NCBI GenBank assembly: GCA_964493425.1
Contig: CAZBMW010000006.1
Span: 39,195 to 103,194, forward strand
DNA from: CAYLMG01 sp964493425
GTDB taxonomy: Bacteria; Planctomycetota; Phycisphaerae; Sedimentisphaerales; Anaerobacaceae
DNA length: 64,000 nt
Direction of reading: 5' to 3'
Shown here: positions 35,157-43,748 of the stretch, piece after piece
How positions within the stretch are numbered: position 1 is the first letter of the stretch
Layout of the letters: each line of letters starts with the position of its first letter
The notes under the pieces: generated by a model
Seen by the model: only the letters and a program-made list of their open reading frames with translations
What the model was told of the DNA's origin: nothing
Databases searched by the model: none
Position numbers and translations under genes: made by a program

Positions 35157-37478
35157 ATGAATGTAAAAAGAACTTTTTACGCTACAATTTTTGTTTTGTT
35201 TTTGTCAGGTCTTTGTTTTTCAAATGCATCGGCTATCACTCGTGAAGACTACAAACAAGCCGACAGACTGAGAAGGAAACTTCGAGATCTTGTTTATAAG
35301 GACTCTATTGACCCGAACTGGATTGAAGATGAACCACGATTCTGGTACAGGAACGACTTGCGTGATGATACCAAAGAATTTATCCTAGTTGACGCCGAAA
35401 AAGGAACAAGGCAAAGGGCCTTTGACCATTGCAAACTGGCGGAGGTACTGTCAGAACAAACCGGAACGGAATATACTGCAGACGAGCTACCTTTTTATTC
35501 AATTAAGTTTGTCGATGATGCGAATGCGATGGAGTTTCAGGTAGGCGATACTATCTGGCAGGTATGTCTGGACTCATACGAATTAGAAAAAATCAAAACA
35601 GGAGTACCCGAAGAAAGAAGACCCGAGCGAAGAGGAAGATGGCGAGGCCGAAGAGGGGGATTTGAAGGACGAGGACAACGGCCTGACCCCAATGAAGGCA
35701 TAAAATCACCAGACGAGCAATGGGAAGCTTTTGTTAAAGATTATGATTTGTATATACGCTCAACGCTGACCGACGAAGTTTATCGGTTAACAAATGACGG
35801 TAATCCGGATTATAACTATTCTTATAGAGTTTCCTGGTCACCCGATTCGAAAAAGCTTATCACCAATATTGATAAGCCGAAACCCAAATGGATAGTGCAT
35901 TATGTGCAATCATCCCCGCCTGACCAGGTTCAGCCGAAATACGAGGAAATGGAATACGAAAAGCCCGGCGACGCGATTACTATCAGCAAGCCCTGCCTTT
36001 TCCATATCGACGGGAAAAAACAGATAAAAATTGATGATAAGTTTTTCCCGAATCCCTTTTACAGGACGGAAGACTGGCACTGGACACCGGATAGTAAAAG
36101 TTTTTATTTTTATTATAATCAGAGGGGTCATCAGGTAGTCAGGGTCATAAAAATCGACGCTGAAACGGGCGAAACGACGGTTATAATTGATGAGCAGAGT
36201 GACACATTTATCGATTACGCGCACAAAAAATATCTCGAGTATCTGGACGATACGAATGAGATTATCTGGTCATCGGAGCGTGACGGCTGGAACCATTTGT
36301 ATCTATATGATATGAAGACAGGCCAGGTTAAGAACCAGATAACAAAGGGCGACTGGCTGTGGCGCAGAGTCGAGAAGCTTGACACTGAAAGCAGGCAGAT
36401 ATGGTTTTCTGCCAGCGGTTATTACGATGGTCAGGACCCGTACTTTATGCACTATTTCAGGGTAAACTTTGACGGAACGGGTCTGGTTGCACTGACAGAA
36501 GGCGACGGCACGCACTCCATCCGGTATTCCCCAGACCGCAAATATTATGTTGATACGTATTCACGCGTTGATATGCCGCCGGTACACGAGCTGAGAAAAT
36601 CCTGTGACGGCTCGCTTATTATGGAGCTTGAAAGGGCGGATGCCAACGATTTATTTGCAGCAGGTTTTCAAACGCCTGAGCCTTTTGTAGCGATGAGCCG
36701 TGATGACAGATTTGAAATATGGGGTGTGATTTATCGGCCTACAAGTTTTGACCCTAACAAGAGTTACCCTGTTATAGAAGACCTTTATGCGGGTCCTCAA
36801 GGCTCATTTGTGCCGAAAAGCTGGAGTGGTTTCAGCCGGCGGATGCCGCTGGCTGAGCTGGGCTTCATTATCGTACAGATTGACGGGATGGGGACAAGCA
36901 ACCGATGCAGGGATTTTCATCATTTCTGCTGGCACAATCTCGCCGATGCCGGGCTGCCTGACAGAATCAAATGGATGAAAAAGGCCGCTGAAAAGTACCC
37001 CTATATGGATATCAGCAGGGTGGGCGTTTACGGGACAAGCGCAGGCGGACAGAGTGCAACAGGTGCGGTATTGTTCCATCCTGAATTTTATAAAGCAGCC
37101 GTCTCTTCCTGCGGCTGTCACGATAACCGTGTGGATAAGCTCTGGTGGAATGAGCTGTGGATGGGCTATCCGGTTGGGCCGCATTATGAAGAGCAGTCAA
37201 ATGTCACCAATGCGCACAAGCTGCAGGGCAAATTGCTGCTGATTGTCGGCGAGATGGATAAGAACGTCGACCCCTCTTCAACAATGCAGGTTGTTAATGC
37301 CCTTATAAAGGCGAATAAGGAATTCGAGCTGGTTGTTGTTCCGAATATAGGACATTCAGCCGGCGGGCGTTTCGGTGAAAGGAAAAGACGAGATTTCTTT
37401 GTCAGACATCTTCTGGGCGAAGAAACACCGGATTGGAATATAGAGCCCGAAGACGACGAAGAAGAGCAGGAAGATTAA
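35157..37478 (+). CDS. S9 prolyl oligopeptidase / DPP-IV-type peptidase
   Basis: A protein of about 773 aa with a signal peptide (about 1-27). A beta-propeller region with repeats such as VSWSPDSKKLITN and WTPDSKSFYFYYN is followed by an alpha/beta hydrolase domain. The triad is Ser628 in GTSAGG, Asp701 in MDKNVDP and His733 in IGHSAGG. It would cleave N-terminal dipeptides (X-Pro type) outside the cytoplasm. Residues of about 155-180 form an unusual Arg/Gly-rich insert (RRPERRGRWRGRRGG). It is inserted between the MoaD-like and ThiF-like genes. The start is ATG 35157; GTG 35154 is also possible. Confidence 0.85.
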   Translation: MNVKRTFYATIFVLFLSGLCFSNASAITREDYKQADRLRRKLRDLVYKDSIDPNWIEDEPRFWYRNDLRDDTKEFILVDAEKGTRQRAFDHCKLAEVLSEQTGTEYTADELPFYSIKFVDDANAMEFQVGDTIWQVCLDSYELEKIKTGVPEERRPERRGRWRGRRGGFEGRGQRPDPNEGIKSPDEQWEAFVKDYDLYIRSTLTDEVYRLTNDGNPDYNYSYRVSWSPDSKKLITNIDKPKPKWIVHYVQSSPPDQVQPKYEEMEYEKPGDAITISKPCLFHIDGKKQIKIDDKFFPNPFYRTEDWHWTPDSKSFYFYYNQRGHQVVRVIKIDAETGETTVIIDEQSDTFIDYAHKKYLEYLDDTNEIIWSSERDGWNHLYLYDMKTGQVKNQITKGDWLWRRVEKLDTESRQIWFSASGYYDGQDPYFMHYFRVNFDGTGLVALTEGDGTHSIRYSPDRKYYVDTYSRVDMPPVHELRKSCDGSLIMELERADANDLFAAGFQTPEPFVAMSRDDRFEIWGVIYRPTSFDPNKSYPVIEDLYAGPQGSFVPKSWSGFSRRMPLAELGFIIVQIDGMGTSNRCRDFHHFCWHNLADAGLPDRIKWMKKAAEKYPYMDISRVGVYGTSAGGQSATGAVLFHPEFYKAAVSSCGCHDNRVDKLWWNELWMGYPVGPHYEEQSNVTNAHKLQGKLLLIVGEMDKNVDPSSTMQVVNALIKANKEFELVVVPNIGHSAGGRFGERKRRDFFVRHLLGEETPDWNIEPEDDEEEQED

Positions 37479-37510
37479 AACCTCGAAGACTTTTAAGTGA
37501 GCAACGGATT

Positions 37511-38335
37511 GTGTTAAAAGAAAAGGAAAAGCAGATTTTACGAAAGGCCTTTGAGAAGGAAAATTTGGAAATTCTATCACCAACAGCCGCTGAAAAAATC
37601 TCAGTGGCTGTTGGTGTTTCAATAAGAAAGGTTGAGTGGTTTGCACTCGATACATCAGTTTTACCAGCCCGTTATCAGCGCGATATCGGCAGCCTTGGAA
37701 TTGATGGGCAAAAGAGACTGCTCGAAAGCTCTTCTCTGGTTGTAGGCCTCGGTGGTCTGGGTGGCTTTGTCTGCGAACAGCTTGCAAGATTGGGCACAGG
37801 TCTTATCACAGCAGTGGATTTCGATACCTTCAAACAGACTAATCTTAATCGTCAGCTAAACTCGAATTTGGACAATCTTGGCGAAAAAAAGACTATCGAA
37901 ACAAAAAAAAGAATTGAGAAAATAAACCGTGCTGTAGAGTTTTTCGGCTTCGACTGCAAATTTAGTGAATTGCCGGAGAAGATATGGCAGGGGACTAATA
38001 TTGTTTTCGATTGTCTTGATAATATCGAGGATAGATTAATACTTGCCCATAAATGCTCCAAATCAAATAAGCCTCTGATTCACGGCGCGGTTGCCGGCTG
38101 GTACGGCCAGGTCGGTGTTATCTGGCCTGGAAGCGATGCACTCGATAAAATCTACAAGAACCAGACTCAGGGTATGGAAAAAAAGCTCGGCACACCGGTT
38201 TTTACCGTCGCTACAACCGCAGGTATTATGGTCGCTGAAGGTGTGAACGTGCTTACCGCTAAATACAAAAAAAGGGAGAGTAAACTTCACTGCTTCGATT
38301 TGCTGGAGGACTGCTGGCAGACAATAAAGTTTTAA
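37511..38335 (+). CDS. ThiF/MoeB/HesA-family adenylyltransferase
   Basis: A protein of about 274 aa. RYQRDIGSLGIDGQKRL (about 52-70) is followed by the ATP-binding VVGLGGLGGFVCEQLARLG, DFDTFKQTNLNRQLNS, and VFDCLDNIEDRLIL: the E1-like adenylation core. GTG 37511 is chosen because the frame upstream runs into the peptidase gene; TTG or GTG alternatives exist. It lacks the CxxC zinc pairs seen in many MoeB proteins. It would adenylate the Gly-Gly end of the MoaD-like protein at 34890, serving pterin cofactor synthesis for AOR. Confidence 0.75.
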   Translation: MLKEKEKQILRKAFEKENLEILSPTAAEKISVAVGVSIRKVEWFALDTSVLPARYQRDIGSLGIDGQKRLLESSSLVVGLGGLGGFVCEQLARLGTGLITAVDFDTFKQTNLNRQLNSNLDNLGEKKTIETKKRIEKINRAVEFFGFDCKFSELPEKIWQGTNIVFDCLDNIEDRLILAHKCSKSNKPLIHGAVAGWYGQVGVIWPGSDALDKIYKNQTQGMEKKLGTPVFTVATTAGIMVAEGVNVLTAKYKKRESKLHCFDLLEDCWQTIKF

Positions 38336-38865
38336 CCTGAATGTTCTTTCCTTAACGACCATTTGCCGCTGTAAAATTTTATCTCGTCCGGATTGATATC
38401 AAAGTTCTCGCCGTCGAAGGTAATACTTCTATCGGCAAAATCGATAACGTCAGCAACTGAAGGTTTGAGATTGGATTCTTGTTTTCTCTTAACGATAAGA
38501 AACAGTCCCGGCTCTACTATTTTTCTTAAAGAAGTTGATTCACATACGATAATCGAATCCGGACCGATTACCTTCAACAGGGAATTAAAACCTTTATGCA
38601 GGGAATCTTTTCGCACTTGAAGCCAAAATGCTCTCCTCGCGCCGGCTTTTAGAAATCTTGAGCTGTCCGTATTTGCTATTGCATTTTTTTCCTCAGTAAG
38701 TGAAAAAGCATCCTGTGTTGGTGAGGATTCGTCTAAAGGCGTGATTTTAACTGCTGTGATATTCTTTGCTTTGCAGAACAACCGTATGATATCGCAGGCC
38801 AATTTAGTTTTACCGGCTTTTTTTGCCGTTGAGCCGATTAGCAGCATTGAATCTATTTTTATCAT
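38332..38865 (-). CDS. MobB-like P-loop protein
   Basis: A 177-aa protein with a Walker-A-like GSTAKKAGKTKLA at 11-23, in which the spacing is longer than in a classical P-loop. The rest resembles MobB-type or dethiobiotin-synthetase-like GTP/ATP-binding folds. The first gene of interest upstream on this strand is the 58-aa CQLGCF protein, 1 bp away. In this setting it probably acts in molybdopterin/tungstopterin cofactor handling. No nucleotide specificity can be read. Confidence 0.5.
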   Translation of the reverse strand: MIKIDSMLLIGSTAKKAGKTKLACDIIRLFCKAKNITAVKITPLDESSPTQDAFSLTEEKNAIANTDSSRFLKAGARRAFWLQVRKDSLHKGFNSLLKVIGPDSIIVCESTSLRKIVEPGLFLIVKRKQESNLKPSVADVIDFADRSITFDGENFDINPDEIKFYSGKWSLRKEHSG

Positions 38866-38866
38866 C

Positions 38867-39043
38867 TTATTCGAAACACCCGAGCTGACAGTACCGAATC
38901 TTTACTTTCTTCTCGTTGCACATTTTTCCCACCTCTTTTAGGTCGACTCCACAGCACTTTGCGATTTCAAAGCACTGCTTACAACTGATTTGTCCCTCCT
39001 TTGACTGTTTATCTATTTCTTCTTTGATTTTTTCCTTGTCCAC
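38867..39043 (-). CDS. Small 58-aa cysteine-rich protein with CQLGCF ending
   Basis: A short gene with GTG start and GGGAG 6-7 bp upstream. The order is MDKEKIKEEIDKQ (helix), ISCKQCFEIAKCCGVDLKEVG, then MCNEKKVKIRYCQLGCFE. It has seven cysteines, with a helix-turn-helix-like middle. It overlaps the end of the THEP1 gene by 35 bp and ends 1 bp before the MobB-like start, so it is translationally coupled to both. From general knowledge of AOR and cofactor neighbourhoods I think similar CQLGCF proteins recur there, but I cannot verify that here. It may bind metal or an Fe-S cluster. Confidence 0.7.
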   Translation of the reverse strand: MDKEKIKEEIDKQSKEGQISCKQCFEIAKCCGVDLKEVGKMCNEKKVKIRYCQLGCFE

Positions 39044-39569
39044 TTTTGTCTCCCTGTTTATTTAATAGTGATATTATTTTTTCTACTGATTTTTCTGTCG
39101 CATCAAACTTTCGACAGGGCGGATTAGAATATAATTGCTCGACTCTTTCAACTAATTCTTCCCTTACCACCAGCAGCAAACACTTTTGATTTTCGAGTAG
39201 TGAATCTACATTTTTTCGCCAGCCGCCGCCTTCAAGCTCCATCAGGCCGAACTCATCTATTATAATCAAATCCGCATTTTGAGTTTTTTTGCCTTCAAGT
39301 ATCTTCCTGCCGAACCGGTATCCTTCTTCGCTAAACACAAAGCCGTCCGCAGTTGATTTTCTCCGTGCGAATTTTGCTCTTCGGCTGCTTCGTACGTCAG
39401 ACAGGTCGAAACCCAATAAAAAAACGCCTTCATAAACAGAAGGCGCTGTAAAACCAGCAATAATTAAATTTTCTTTTTTTAATCTTTCAATGAGCTTTTT
39501 AACAAATGTTGTCTTGCCGCTGTGCTTTTTACCTGTTATTAAAAAAAGCCTGCATTTCCGGCTGTCCAT
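39009..39569 (-). CDS. THEP1-type nucleoside-triphosphatase
   Basis: A 186-aa NTPase with Walker A GKKHSGKTT (about 13-21) and Walker B LIIIDEFGLMELEGGG (about 104-119), the hallmark of the THEP1/NTPase_1 family. LIIAGFTAPSVYEG and GFDLSDV also match. It hydrolyses nucleoside triphosphates; its cellular task is unsettled, but related genes occur near cofactor biosynthesis. The last 35 bp overlap the CQLGCF gene. Confidence 0.8.
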   Translation of the reverse strand: MDSRKCRLFLITGKKHSGKTTFVKKLIERLKKENLIIAGFTAPSVYEGVFLLGFDLSDVRSSRRAKFARRKSTADGFVFSEEGYRFGRKILEGKKTQNADLIIIDEFGLMELEGGGWRKNVDSLLENQKCLLLVVREELVERVEQLYSNPPCRKFDATEKSVEKIISLLNKQGDKSGQGKNQRRNR

Positions 39570-39581
39570 TATTTTTTTCTA

Positions 39582-40214
39582 TCAGCCTGCATTTATCCAA
39601 TGCAACGAATATACACACAGACTGAAAATCCATAAACCTGCCGTCACCAGTGAAATCGAACCCTGCGCAGGTCTCCATTTGAAACTGAACGGCTTATCAA
39701 GTTTTAACTTGAGAGACTGGCCTACTCTTAACATAAACGGAACGAAGAGAGCAGAAAGCCCAGCGGCAATAAGGCCTCTTATAATATGGCCGTTAAATTT
39801 GGCCATTGATTCCGTCCAGTAAGGGCCGTACCTGATAATGAAAGTCATAAAAACTGCAAAAGTGGTATAACTGAAGAATGCGGCAGCAAACCCCGCTATC
39901 GATTTATTCTTTATCTTCAGAAAAGCGAAAAATAAATCGAAGCTGATACCAGTTATGGCAATTGCCGCAAAGTGACAGGCGAAAAACGGAGAATTGAAAA
40001 ACTTAAAGAGCATCGCACAAAGTCCCATCAAAGTCGCAGTTCCTTTCTGCGGCAAATAGCTTCTCGATATTGCCAGTATCCCGAACGCAATCAGTGTCAA
40101 AATAATCGAGCTGCCAGGGATATGAGCACTATAAAGAACACCCCCCAAACCGGCTTCGGAAAGTCCCCACAAACCGCTAAAGAACAGTACGCCAAGGATA
40201 TAATCCTTTTTCAT
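39582..40214 (-). CDS. Integral membrane protein, possible transporter substrate-binding (S) component
   Basis: A protein of about 210 aa with six or so hydrophobic segments (for example DYILGVLFFSGLWGLSEAG, SSIILTLIAFGILAIS, FAAAFFSYTTFAVFMTF). The ATG at 40214 follows AAGGAG by 6 bp, clearly preferred over TTG at 40232. It lies 12 bp upstream of the THEP1 gene and heads the four-gene minus-strand operon. The topology would suit an ECF-type S component or a small permease, perhaps for tungstate/molybdate or a pterin precursor. The function is inferred only from context. Confidence 0.55.
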   Translation of the reverse strand: MKKDYILGVLFFSGLWGLSEAGLGGVLYSAHIPGSSIILTLIAFGILAISRSYLPQKGTATLMGLCAMLFKFFNSPFFACHFAAIAITGISFDLFFAFLKIKNKSIAGFAAAFFSYTTFAVFMTFIIRYGPYWTESMAKFNGHIIRGLIAAGLSALFVPFMLRVGQSLKLKLDKPFSFKWRPAQGSISLVTAGLWIFSLCVYSLHWINAG

Positions 40215-40299
40215 AACGTTCTCCTTAAGCAATATCTAATTCTTGTTGCTTTGATATTATATGAAATTTTTATTCCTTTGCAATTATCAACCTGTAAAA

Positions 40300-41166
40300 T
40301 TATTTTGTGCCGACAAGCCAGTTGTCGGACAGTATAGCCAAATCGACAAAGTCTACATCGCAGTCCCCGTCAAGGTCGCCCGGCTGCTCGATGACAAAAT
40401 CGTCGGCGTTTGTCGTTAGAATCTGGTAATAATCCCAATCTGAGATTAGTTTGGTGTATTGCTCGAGTATTCCGTTAACAGCACAAAAATGTTGTCCCGG
40501 CTGGACAATCGGTAAATAGTAATTCGGGTCCGGGGGTTTATCGATGTTCATATAATCCGATGCCCAGCAGTAAATGTTTGGGTCCGTACGCATATTCAAC
40601 GAGTAATTATCCTTTGCTTTTCCGACATCCATATCGCCGACAATTACATCTCTTACCTGTATATACATTGATTCATATTTTTCAGCTCTGTGGTCGGTGA
40701 CATAGCAGGAATCGTCGGATTCGTCGTAAATTACCGAAACCTCATTAACATCAACTACCAATGGTTCCGGGAGTATATTTTCAGTGCTGACGATTTGATG
40801 GCTTGAATTGTTCGTAATTGTATATTGTAGAAATGTTGTCCCTCTATATTCCTCAACCTTAACATTGGTAAGGGAAACCCAATCACCAATGTTTACGTCG
40901 GCAAAAACTCCCTGTTGATTAAGGTCTTTCGACTGGATACCGCCCCAGGCGTCCGGATAATTGGGGTCATAGAGCATAATCCTCTGCACACTTCCATAGG
41001 TTTTGTGTATAACAATACCGCCTTGGCAGTCGACGACTTGTCCATCCAAGTCACTTGACCCATCTGTGTTGGTTGTGTACTGAATGTCGTAAATTGACAG
41101 TGCTCCGCTTGCTGTCAGAGCCGACATTGCTACAACAACGACCATCAAAAACACTTTCTTCATCAT
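40300..41166 (-). CDS. Secreted protein with OB-fold-like domain and C-terminal dockerin-like loop
   Basis: A 288-aa protein with a signal peptide (1-20). The central region (about 25-255) has the pattern DGQVVDCQGGIVIHK, GDWVSLTNVKVEEYRGTTFLQY and MYIQVRDVIVGDMDVG. These recall OB-fold domains of YhcR/DUF5689-type exported proteins. The end carries one Ca-loop repeat (GDLDGDCDVDFVDLAILSDNW), a half dockerin that is often used as an attachment tail in Planctomycetota. It stands between the membrane protein and a pseudopilin gene on the same strand. Confidence 0.6.
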   Translation of the reverse strand: MMKKVFLMVVVVAMSALTASGALSIYDIQYTTNTDGSSDLDGQVVDCQGGIVIHKTYGSVQRIMLYDPNYPDAWGGIQSKDLNQQGVFADVNIGDWVSLTNVKVEEYRGTTFLQYTITNNSSHQIVSTENILPEPLVVDVNEVSVIYDESDDSCYVTDHRAEKYESMYIQVRDVIVGDMDVGKAKDNYSLNMRTDPNIYCWASDYMNIDKPPDPNYYLPIVQPGQHFCAVNGILEQYTKLISDWDYYQILTTNADDFVIEQPGDLDGDCDVDFVDLAILSDNWLVGTK

Positions 41167-41207
41167 TTTTCTGACCTCCTTACGTTAAAGTTAATAAAAT
41201 ATTTTAT

Positions 41208-42017
41208 TTAATCTATCTGATACGGATACCAGTCCAAATCGTCTCTTGGTGGTGCCTGAAAAGCATAGTCATCTTTAGGCCATTCCGGTTTCCAGACCGT
41301 CTCTATCCATTCGACGTGGTAATCGCAGAATAGAATCGAACCGCCCAAACCGCCGCGTTTCTTATAGTGTCTCGCGGAAAAAGCCCTTGGATAGCTGCCA
41401 CAATTTTTTCCAGCCTTGTCATAAAGTTCCTCACCGCCGTAACCCTTTGTCGGGTCAAGAAGCTGGTCGAAAAGAAGTATTACACGCACAGGATTTTCAA
41501 TCTTTGCAGTATCAAGAAATGACGGCATATTATTTAAGCCCGGCTGGCCATAAGGTGACCAGCAGCCCCTATCAAGCTCGAGGCAGGAATTCATCGCATA
41601 TGAGAAATAGCCGAATTTATCTATATTATATTTACATCCTGAGTAGGGCCTTGCGCTGGGGCACTGAAATATACCTTTGGTCGGTTTGTGCCAATTCGGG
41701 TAATCTCGCCAGGATTTTTCCCCCATCAACGGCGGCAGCATATCGACCCATCCGAAATCATTAGCACCGCCTTCGCCGCGGTCCCAGCCGTCAATATGAG
41801 GATAGAAACCTTTATTCGCGCAGGCATAGGTCTCGAATGCAAGGCCCCATTGTCGAAGCTGGCTTTGACATACAATTTGCTGTGCCTGTGCCCTGACTTT
41901 GCCCAAAGCAGGTATTAGGATACTCATAAGAAGCGTTATTACAGACATAACAACCAGCAGCTCAATGAGTGTAAAACCGTAATTGCCTTCGAAAGCATCC
42001 GGTGCTTTTTGTTTCAT
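41208..42017 (-). CDS. Type II secretion pseudopilin-like protein
   Basis: A 269-aa protein with leader MKQKAPDAFEGNYG and the prepilin motif FTLIELLVVMSVITLL. A large globular domain follows (CPSARPYSGCKYN, SARHYKKRGGLGGSILFCDYHVEW), as in the H-X-G-type pseudopilins of this group. It starts 2 bp after the stop of the ModE-like gene, so it is translationally coupled to that regulator, although their roles appear unrelated. The leader is longer than in the pseudopilin at 2287. Confidence 0.8.
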   Translation of the reverse strand: MKQKAPDAFEGNYGFTLIELLVVMSVITLLMSILIPALGKVRAQAQQIVCQSQLRQWGLAFETYACANKGFYPHIDGWDRGEGGANDFGWVDMLPPLMGEKSWRDYPNWHKPTKGIFQCPSARPYSGCKYNIDKFGYFSYAMNSCLELDRGCWSPYGQPGLNNMPSFLDTAKIENPVRVILLFDQLLDPTKGYGGEELYDKAGKNCGSYPRAFSARHYKKRGGLGGSILFCDYHVEWIETVWKPEWPKDDYAFQAPPRDDLDWYPYQID

Positions 42018-42019
42018 TG

Positions 42020-42367
42020 CTAAAGTTTCCTTATGTGTTTTTTGAAGGCCTTTTCAAGGGCCTTCTCGACTTCGTTGTGAAATTTCGTATAAGAGCTGAC
42101 TAATTCTTTTCCATCTTCTGTTAACCCGCTGCTGCCGCCGTTCTTTCCGCCTCGATGTTTCTCGACGATTGTGATATCGAGTGCATCCTGCAGCTTTTTT
42201 ATATCCCCCCAGGCCTTTCGGTAGCTTATATGTAAGCTTTCACAGGCTGCGACAAGGGAGCCTTTTTTTTCAATAGTCTTTAAGAGCTGCCATTTGCCGT
42301 CGCCGAGTGCTCCCTCGCCGTCGGCTGTATCGAGCCACAATTTAAATTTCGCATCAAGCTTTTTCAT
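42020..42367 (-). CDS. ModE-type winged-helix DNA-binding protein
   Basis: A 115-aa protein with only the ModE/LysR-like N-terminal domain: GKWQLLKTIEKKGSLVAACESLHISYRKAWGDIKKL (about 24-59), GGKNGGSSGLTEDGKELVSSY (about 73-93). ModE proteins bind DNA in response to molybdate or tungstate, but no molybdate-binding (TOBE) domain is present. Such stand-alone forms are usually regulators of molybdenum or tungsten genes. Its position near AOR, MoaD-like, ThiF-like and MobB-like genes supports that role. Confidence 0.8.
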   Translation of the reverse strand: MKKLDAKFKLWLDTADGEGALGDGKWQLLKTIEKKGSLVAACESLHISYRKAWGDIKKLQDALDITIVEKHRGGKNGGSSGLTEDGKELVSSYTKFHNEVEKALEKAFKKHIRKL

Positions 42368-42558
42368 TTACGCAAAAAATTTAACCGTTATGCACAACTA
42401 TGCATATCGAATTCCAAAATGTACCAATTATCAAAAACAAATCAAGCGCCAATTTTTTCCCTTTTTTTATTTCTCCACAAGCGAGCTTGCCCGTCCTCTT
42501 CAACTCGACCATGTCTGCTATGCAAACTATGACAAAAAGCTACAATTTCCTTCCGATT

Positions 42559-42728
42559 CAAAGCCAATATTTGGAAAAACGAAGCCAATTTTTGGCGAAA
42601 ATTGGGTTTGAATTGGCTTTGTTTGGCTTTGTTTTTGGGACTGATTTTGGCAATTATATTGCCGTAAGCATTTGTAATACAAGGGCTTACATAAATTCGA
42701 GTGATTTTTAAATTGGCTTTGTTTTGCA
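42559..42728 (-). repeat. 170-bp dispersed repeat, copy 2
   Basis: Inverted copy of the block at 18369-18538, aligning end to end over 170 bp with about one mismatch in four to five positions. The strongest conservation is in the CAAAGCCAA motifs at both ends and in the middle. Confidence 0.75.
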
Positions 42729-43336
42729 TATTTTTGTTATATTTGCGCGCCATATCGTGAAGCGTATCTCGTGAAGTGCATCTCGTATTAGATAATTGGT
42801 ACTCGTTCATTATAAATCCTTAGCAAATAAGAATTTACAATAAATTTGACTTGAACTTCTGTTCAAAGACGTGCGGAACTCCGCAGCCCCGGGTTCGGGG
42901 CCTCCCCCAGTTAGAAAAATTATATCATATTAGTATGATATAATCAATTAAAAAGTAAAAATTCAAAAGTAAAAATTGTGGAGTTGCTTCGCGACAATGC
43001 GGTTTATGCCGGAGGCCGCGATGAGCAACATACAGGGCACGTTAAGTGCGTAAAAAAGCTGCGAACCGCAGGCAGAAACCGCATAGAAATAACATAGAAA
43101 AAGCAGAATACAGAAGACAGAATTCAGAACACAGAGGACGGATTCTTGATGCCGGATACTCGATACTCGTAAAAATAAATATGCGGTTTATGGCGGAGGC
43201 TGCGATGAGAAAGTCATATCAAATATACATAGTAAAAATTAAAAAGAAACTTAGACACGGATTTACACAGATTAACACTAATTTATTTAAAACGCGGACT
43301 GCATAGAGTAATATTAGTAAAAAATTGGTAAACGTC

Positions 43337-43366
43337 CCCTATAATTCCCTATAATTCCCTATAATT
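43337..43366. repeat. Three tandem copies of a 10-bp unit
   Basis: CCCTATAATT occurs three times in exact succession (30 bp), preceded by GGTAAACGTC. It may mark a short mobile-element end or be slippage-prone DNA. Confidence 0.75.
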
Positions 43367-43409
43367 CTCACTCCGAAATGCTATTGCCTATTTATATTAT
43401 GAACTATTA

Positions 43410-43748
43410 TTAATCGTTCTTCGAATACATTAAGATTCCAGAGTTCATAATACCAGCTTTTACATTTGGTGTTTCTTTCCCATCCCCATCATACCATTCT
43501 GAATGAACTTTGTACTCTGGCAGCAATAACTGTAATTCTTCTTCTAATTTCTCTTTGTCGCAAATCCAAGTAGTCAATGCATTAGTATCGCCTTCGCTTG
43601 GATCAAGTACTACTGCTATATCTAAATCACTGTTTTTCGTGAATTTTCCTTTCGCAAAGCTTCCGTATATATAAACTTTTCGAATACTCTTATTTCCTCT
43701 CCCCCATTTTCTTAATATTTCTTTGATTTTTTGAAAGTTTTTCTGCAT
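43410..43748 (-). CDS. Stand-alone MNT-type nucleotidyltransferase
   Basis: A 112-aa protein with the minimal nucleotidyltransferase signature VYIYGSFAKGKFTKNSDLDIAVV (about 25-47), giving the G-S-x13-D-x-D catalytic pattern. Such proteins are often antitoxins of HEPN/MNT modules, but no HEPN gene is adjacent. It is surrounded by repeats on both sides, suggesting an orphan or transferred gene. Confidence 0.75.
   Translation of the reverse strand: MQKNFQKIKEILRKWGRGNKSIRKVYIYGSFAKGKFTKNSDLDIAVVLDPSEGDTNALTTWICDKEKLEEELQLLLPEYKVHSEWYDGDGKETPNVKAGIMNSGILMYSKND

Larger units (their letters stand above)
42368..43409. other. Repeat-rich intergenic region
   Basis: About 1 kb with no supported gene. 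It holds the 170-bp dispersed repeat (42559-42728), a 'CGGTTTATGCCGGAGGCCGCGATGAG' type motif twice (about 43000-43026 and 43182-43208), a 10-bp triplicate at 43337-43366 and traces of 'agacacggatttacacagatta' type repeats near 43252-43280. Open frames here on either strand only read through the repeats. Confidence 0.6.

Noticed and set aside
42400..42810. Short frames around 42400-42810 on both strands
   Set aside because: They read through copy 2 of the dispersed repeat.
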